A DNA stretch of 34,165 nt from Cloacibacterium sp964530915 (lineage in GTDB: Bacteria; Bacteroidota; Bacteroidia; Flavobacteriales; Weeksellaceae), in assembly GCA_964530915.1 (NCBI GenBank), contig CAZHCK010000025.1, positions 1-34,165 of the forward strand, read 5' to 3'. Positions 31,526 to 34,165 of the stretch are shown piece by piece. The translations under genes and the position numbers were made by a program. The notes beneath the pieces were generated by a model that saw only the letters and a list, made by a program, of their open reading frames with translations, was not told the DNA's origin and ran no database searches. Each line of letters opens with the position of its first letter. The first letter of the stretch is position 1.

Positions 31526-31657
31526 GTATAACGTTCCGCCACTTTGCGTCTGTTGCGAGCTTCGGAACCGTTTATTTTATGCTAAGATAATATTTCTTGC
31601 GAAAAACAAAGTTGAATTTTGCACTTTTCTCGCAATAGCGCAAAACGGTTGTTGTGC
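31526..31657 (-). repeat. attC-like imperfect palindrome between the two small genes
   Basis: Minus strand reads GCACAAC (31657-31651) as outer left box and GTTATAC (31532-31526) as outer right box. Inner arms TTTGCGTCTGTTGCGAG (31543-31559) and, inverted from 31630, TTTGCGCTATTGCGAG pair with one extra base. Length 132 bases, similar to Vibrio-type attC. The central 70 bases are AT-rich. Confidence 0.5.
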
Positions 31658-31665
31658 GTTCGTTA

Positions 31666-32232
31666 TTATTTTTCTTCAAAACTATTCAAGCATTTCAACA
31701 TAATACTCATATTAGTTTCAAGATTATCTTCCAATTGACAAGAAGCAGTTAACGAGTAAAATACTCTTTTCTGTTTACTTTTTAAAAGTAAAGTAATTGT
31801 TTCTGTAGATTTTTTATTATCAGATTTAAAGTGAAAAAAGTAAGATTCATAACTCGTATTTTTTGATTTACCACTTTCTACAATTTTTTCATTAGAATTT
31901 TTCTCAACTAACTTTCTCATTGATTCAAATTCTGTTTTCAAATCGTTATTCTTTTCTAAGCTCTTATACTTTTGTATAGAAATTATTTTAGTGAATTTTG
32001 TTATCGAATCTGTATGTCCAGCATCAATTCCAAGAATGATTTGTTTATTGTCATATTGTTCAACTTTCCAAAACCAATTTTTCGGAATTAAAACTGAAAA
32101 ATCATTTGTTGGATAAGAAATTTTTGTTCTTGCGAATTTCACAGGCAAAATTATGTAATCATCTACAGTTGTAAATTTTTGAGAACAAGAGTTTAATGCA
32201 AAAAAGATTAAAATTAATTTTATGAGTTTCAT
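31666..32232 (-). CDS. Small lipoprotein, unknown function
   Basis: A 188-residue exported protein. From the ATG at 32232 it begins MKLIKLILIFFALNSCSQK, a lipoprotein signal with Cys16 in NSC. The mature part is beta- and Lys-rich, with a DFSVLIPKNWFWKVEQYDN core and later YYFHFKSDNKKSTETITLL-like strands; I do not recognise a family (PsbP/DUF-type stress lipoproteins look similar in outline). Longer readings begin in the leader after the GTTGTGC box. The gene is bounded by attC-like palindromes on both sides. Confidence 0.7.
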   Translation of the reverse strand: MKLIKLILIFFALNSCSQKFTTVDDYIILPVKFARTKISYPTNDFSVLIPKNWFWKVEQYDNKQIILGIDAGHTDSITKFTKIISIQKYKSLEKNNDLKTEFESMRKLVEKNSNEKIVESGKSKNTSYESYFFHFKSDNKKSTETITLLLKSKQKRVFYSLTASCQLEDNLETNMSIMLKCLNSFEEK

Positions 32233-32259
32233 ATTTTCTACGATTTTCGGCATAATGAC

Positions 32260-32342
32260 GCACAACGGTTCGGCGGATTTGCGAAGTTCCGAGAATGAAG
32301 TTTACTTCTGTTCTTGGGATTTAGCAAATCTGCTTGTTGTGC
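32260..32342 (-). repeat. attC-like imperfect palindrome ahead of the lipoprotein gene
   Basis: Ends are GCACAAC (32260-32266) and GTTGTGC (32336-32342), perfect complements. Inner arms GGCGGATTTGC (32272-32282) and GCAAATCTGC (32324-32333) pair with few mismatches, with extra bases GGTT on one side and a short loop of about 40 bases. The minus-strand GTTGTGC (32266-32260) stands 27 bases before the lipoprotein ATG. Length 83 bases. Confidence 0.5.
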
Positions 32343-32375
32343 GAAGTCCGCGAAGCGGCGCGCACAAGAAGCGGA

Positions 32376-32428
32376 TGTAATCCGCCGAACCGTTGTGGCG
32401 AAAGGAGCGGAGCGGATTTCGCCACAAC
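32376..32428 (+). repeat. 53-base direct repeat, copy 2
   Basis: Identical to 30804-30856. Here the upstream side is complete: GCACAAGAAGCGGAT (32362-32376) pairs with ATCCGC and the CCGTTGTGG that follows, making a further compact hairpin of about 39 bases. In copy 1 the corresponding left arm is replaced by the REP. Confidence 0.9.
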
Positions 32429-32431
32429 ACT

Positions 32432-32461
32432 CAAATATACGAAAGTTTTACGAAAGTGCAA
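32432..32461 (-). promoter_or_regulatory. Full-consensus leftward promoter heading the cassette-like region
   Basis: On the minus strand TTG (32461-32459), a 19-base spacer and TATATTTG (32439-32432) match the complete Bacteroidota promoter. It stops 4 bases short of the 53-base repeat and points into the palindromes and genes down to 31052. A hairpin with 9-base arms GCAAATTTT and AAAATTTGC lies just upstream at 32458-32480. Confidence 0.7.
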
Positions 32462-32635
32462 ATTTTTTGATAAAATTTGCTTACGTGCTATGTATTCAGT
32501 GTTTTTTGTATATATTTGGTTTAGTATTTTGTATAGAGATGGGTAAAATTTATTGCGCTCTATTTTTTTAATCTATATAAAATGCGAACCCAAAAACAAT
32601 GTCATTTCACTTTATCTCCGTGATACTATTTCCAC

Positions 32636-32717
32636 AAAGCTTCTTAGCGAATGAATTTCGCCAACTTTGCTTACTTAAAATAGGAAAGAATAATAAAAAA
32701 TCTTTGCGTTTTAAAAT
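32636..32717 (+). repeat. Dispersed TTTGCGTTT/GCTAGC repeat, copy 3 (degraded)
   Basis: It contains TTAGCGAATGAATTTCG, then CCAACTTTGCTTACTTAAA and a terminal CTTTGCGTTTTAAAA, in the same order as copies 1 and 2. It lies in the 514-base gap between the lipoprotein gene and the aminotransferase, which also holds the palindrome, repeat and promoter above and no supported gene. Confidence 0.6.
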
Positions 32718-32746
32718 ACCTCAATCTCAAAAATCTCTCCTGTCTT

Positions 32747-33889
32747 TCAAACCAACTTCCTCAAATGCTCTGCAGCTTTTAAAATGGTTTCTGGCTTTTT
32801 ACTGAAGCAGAATCTGATTAATCCCGTGTTTCTTTGGTCTTGGTAAAACGAACAAAGAGGTATCGTGGCAACTTGGTGTTCTTTCGTGAGCCAAATGCAG
32901 AATTCTTTATCAGGTAAATTAGAAATTTTCTCAAAACTAGCAACTTGGAAATAGCTTCCTTCGGATTTTTCCTTAAAAGTAAAAGGCAAATCTTTAAATT
33001 GTGCTAAAAAGAAATCTCTTTTTTCCTGCAAATACTGTTGATTTTTTTCAGGATTAAAAACCTCTAAATATTTGGCCAAAGCATATTGAGCAGGAGTATT
33101 CACACTGAAACTGATGTACTGATGCACTTTTCTAAAAGCTTTGGTCAATTCTTCACAAGCCAAAACATAACCGACTTTCCAACCGGTGAGATGAAACATT
33201 TTCCCAAAAGAAAAAATCGCAAAACTCCTGTTTCTAAGTTCTGCATGATGAAAAACACTGTAAAATTCAGCGTTATCAAAGGTAATCAAATCATACACTT
33301 CATCGGAGATAACAATAATGTTGGTGTCTTTGATGATTTGATAGAGATTTTCAAAATCTTCTTTTCTCCAGATTTTTCCCGTAGGATTGTGCGGGGAATT
33401 GATGATGATAGCTTTTGTTTTTTCAGTAATAGCAGCTTTTATGTTCTCAAAATCGGGTAAAAAATCTTCATTCAAAGAAACTAAAACAGGTTTTGCGCCA
33501 TTCATTTCAATCGATGGAATGTAGCTGTCATAAGCAGGTTCCAGCACTATCACTTCATCGCCAATTTCTAAAATCGCAGAAAGTGCGGTGTAAATTGCAT
33601 AACTGGCTCCTGGCGTAATCGTAATTTCAGAAGCAGTAAAATCTATCGGCGTTTTTCTGGCATGATTAAACGAGATGAGATTTTCTATCAACGCAGGAAA
33701 ACCAAAACTGGGGGCATATTGATTAAAATTTTTATTCGTTCCTTCTGCAAGAAATTTTTTCAAAGCTTCATCGATGTCATCATCAGGGAAACCTTGAGAC
33801 AGATTCACCGCACCAAATTGATTGGCAAGTGCCGTCATTTCAGAAAAAATGGTGATTTCGGCTCCGTTATGTTTTTTGGGTAGTTTCAT
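32747..33889 (-). CDS. Methionine aminotransferase (class I/II, KAT-like)
   Basis: A 380-residue cytoplasmic PLP enzyme. Motifs include NLSQGFPDD near the N-terminus, the GASYAIY phosphate-binding region at 94-100, NSPHNPTGK near 164-172, ISDEVYDLITF at 194-204 with the PLP-contacting Asp and Tyr, the Schiff-base Lys230 in SFGKMFHLTGWK, and a C-terminal Arg in LIRFCF. Relatives such as YbdL transaminate methionine and aromatic amino acids with 2-oxo acids, for example in methionine salvage. Methionine preference is inference from the sequence family. It has its own promoter at 33904-33911. Confidence 0.88.
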   Translation of the reverse strand: MKLPKKHNGAEITIFSEMTALANQFGAVNLSQGFPDDDIDEALKKFLAEGTNKNFNQYAPSFGFPALIENLISFNHARKTPIDFTASEITITPGASYAIYTALSAILEIGDEVIVLEPAYDSYIPSIEMNGAKPVLVSLNEDFLPDFENIKAAITEKTKAIIINSPHNPTGKIWRKEDFENLYQIIKDTNIIVISDEVYDLITFDNAEFYSVFHHAELRNRSFAIFSFGKMFHLTGWKVGYVLACEELTKAFRKVHQYISFSVNTPAQYALAKYLEVFNPEKNQQYLQEKRDFFLAQFKDLPFTFKEKSEGSYFQVASFEKISNLPDKEFCIWLTKEHQVATIPLCSFYQDQRNTGLIRFCFSKKPETILKAAEHLRKLV

Positions 33890-33903
33890 TTTGATAGTTT
33901 ATC

Positions 33904-33911
33904 CAAAAATA
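33904..33911 (-). promoter_or_regulatory. Aminotransferase promoter -7 element
   Basis: The minus strand reads TATTTTTG, an exact TAnnTTTG match 15 bases before the ATG. Confidence 0.5.
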
Positions 33912-33961
33912 ATGTTTTTTCCCTTTGAAAAACCTCCTTTTTTACCAAAATCTCCATCAAA

Positions 33962-34060
33962 TAAATCCCTCATCCTAAACTCATAACTCATAATTCATAA
34001 TTCATAACTCACAACTTACGTCTTTACGACTCATCAACTTTACGACTTTACAACTTCACA
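33962..34060. repeat. CATAA/CTTTACGACT low-complexity tract
   Basis: Degenerate tandem repeats of AACTCATAA, AATTCATAA and then TTTACGACT or TTTACAACTT. Similar in kind to the tract at 22391-22503. No gene is apparent. Confidence 0.45.
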
Positions 34061-34118
34061 TGGCATCCCACACCATTTCAACAAGTCTCAGCTATGGAAG
34101 AGTAATATCAAATTGTCT

Positions 34119-34165
34119 TGTCCTGAAATAGCTATACACAAAAATAGAGTATATGCAATCAAAAG
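34119..34165. mobile_element. Possible terminal inverted repeat of an insertion sequence
   Basis: TGTCCTGAAATAGCTATACA begins at 34119 and resembles, from memory, the outer end of IS3-type elements in Bacteroidota. The window stops 47 bases later, before any transposase gene, so this is only a suggestion. Confidence 0.25.

Noticed and set aside
32314..32571. Rightward open reading frames of 70-85 codons
   Set aside because: They run through the 53-base repeat, palindrome and promoter; no protein features. Chance frames.

Overview
The window looks like a chromosomal segment from a low-GC member of the Bacteroidota, most likely a Flavobacteriales bacterium of the Chryseobacterium/Cloacibacterium group. 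Evidence: promoters of the type TTG-N17-20-TAnnTTTG in front of many genes, no Shine-Dalgarno-like leaders, TTG starts, a PorQ-type secretion protein next to pyrH-frr, a fused CcsBA cytochrome c synthase, and a Sec-type (clade II) nitrous oxide reductase cluster. The genus is an inference.

Layout. 1-1.5 kb: an accessory gene for a C-terminal HEPN-like protein. 1.6-19.8 kb: mostly conserved core genes: porQ; pyrH-frr; an LptF/LptG permease; lolA; ftsK with a small hypothetical gene; ccsBA; a cupin; an alpha/beta hydrolase; an Lrp/AsnC regulator; a HAD phosphatase and a nuclease-fold protein diverging from holA-yitT; trxB-crcB; and tRNA-Ser(UGA). 20.1-28.2 kb: the leftward denitrification block: lipoprotein cytochrome c, nosZ, a membrane protein of nos clusters, nosL, nosD, nosF, nosY, then a fasciclin lipoprotein. 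A small lipoprotein gene diverges from its head. 28.3-32.5 kb: an accessory island with a second HEPN-like paralogue, a truncated IS1182-type transposase, a REP-associated tyrosine transposase (RAYT) flanked by its REP repeats, and two small unrelated genes separated by long imperfect palindromes that resemble integron attC sites. 32.7-33.9 kb: a methionine aminotransferase. The right edge may enter an insertion sequence.

How the parts fit. NosZ and its presumed electron-donor cytochrome both have lipoprotein signals. CcsBA (9.8-12.9 kb) would attach heme to that cytochrome. NosD, NosF, NosY and NosL would supply or mature the copper centres. A Crp/Fnr-like palindrome lies exactly midway between the leftward nos promoter and a rightward promoter-like octamer of the small lipoprotein gene. 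A near-identical palindrome stands at the same distance from the promoter of the fasciclin gene, so the three units may form one respiratory regulon.

The most unusual part is 29.5-32.5 kb. Four long imperfect palindromes with AAC/GTT-bounded ends precede or follow genes all read leftward, two stretches of 53 identical bases bracket a two-gene segment, and matching TATATTTG promoters stand at the heads. This resembles an integron-like cassette array without a visible integrase, invaded by a RAYT/REP unit. All of this was read by eye, with no alignment or database search.
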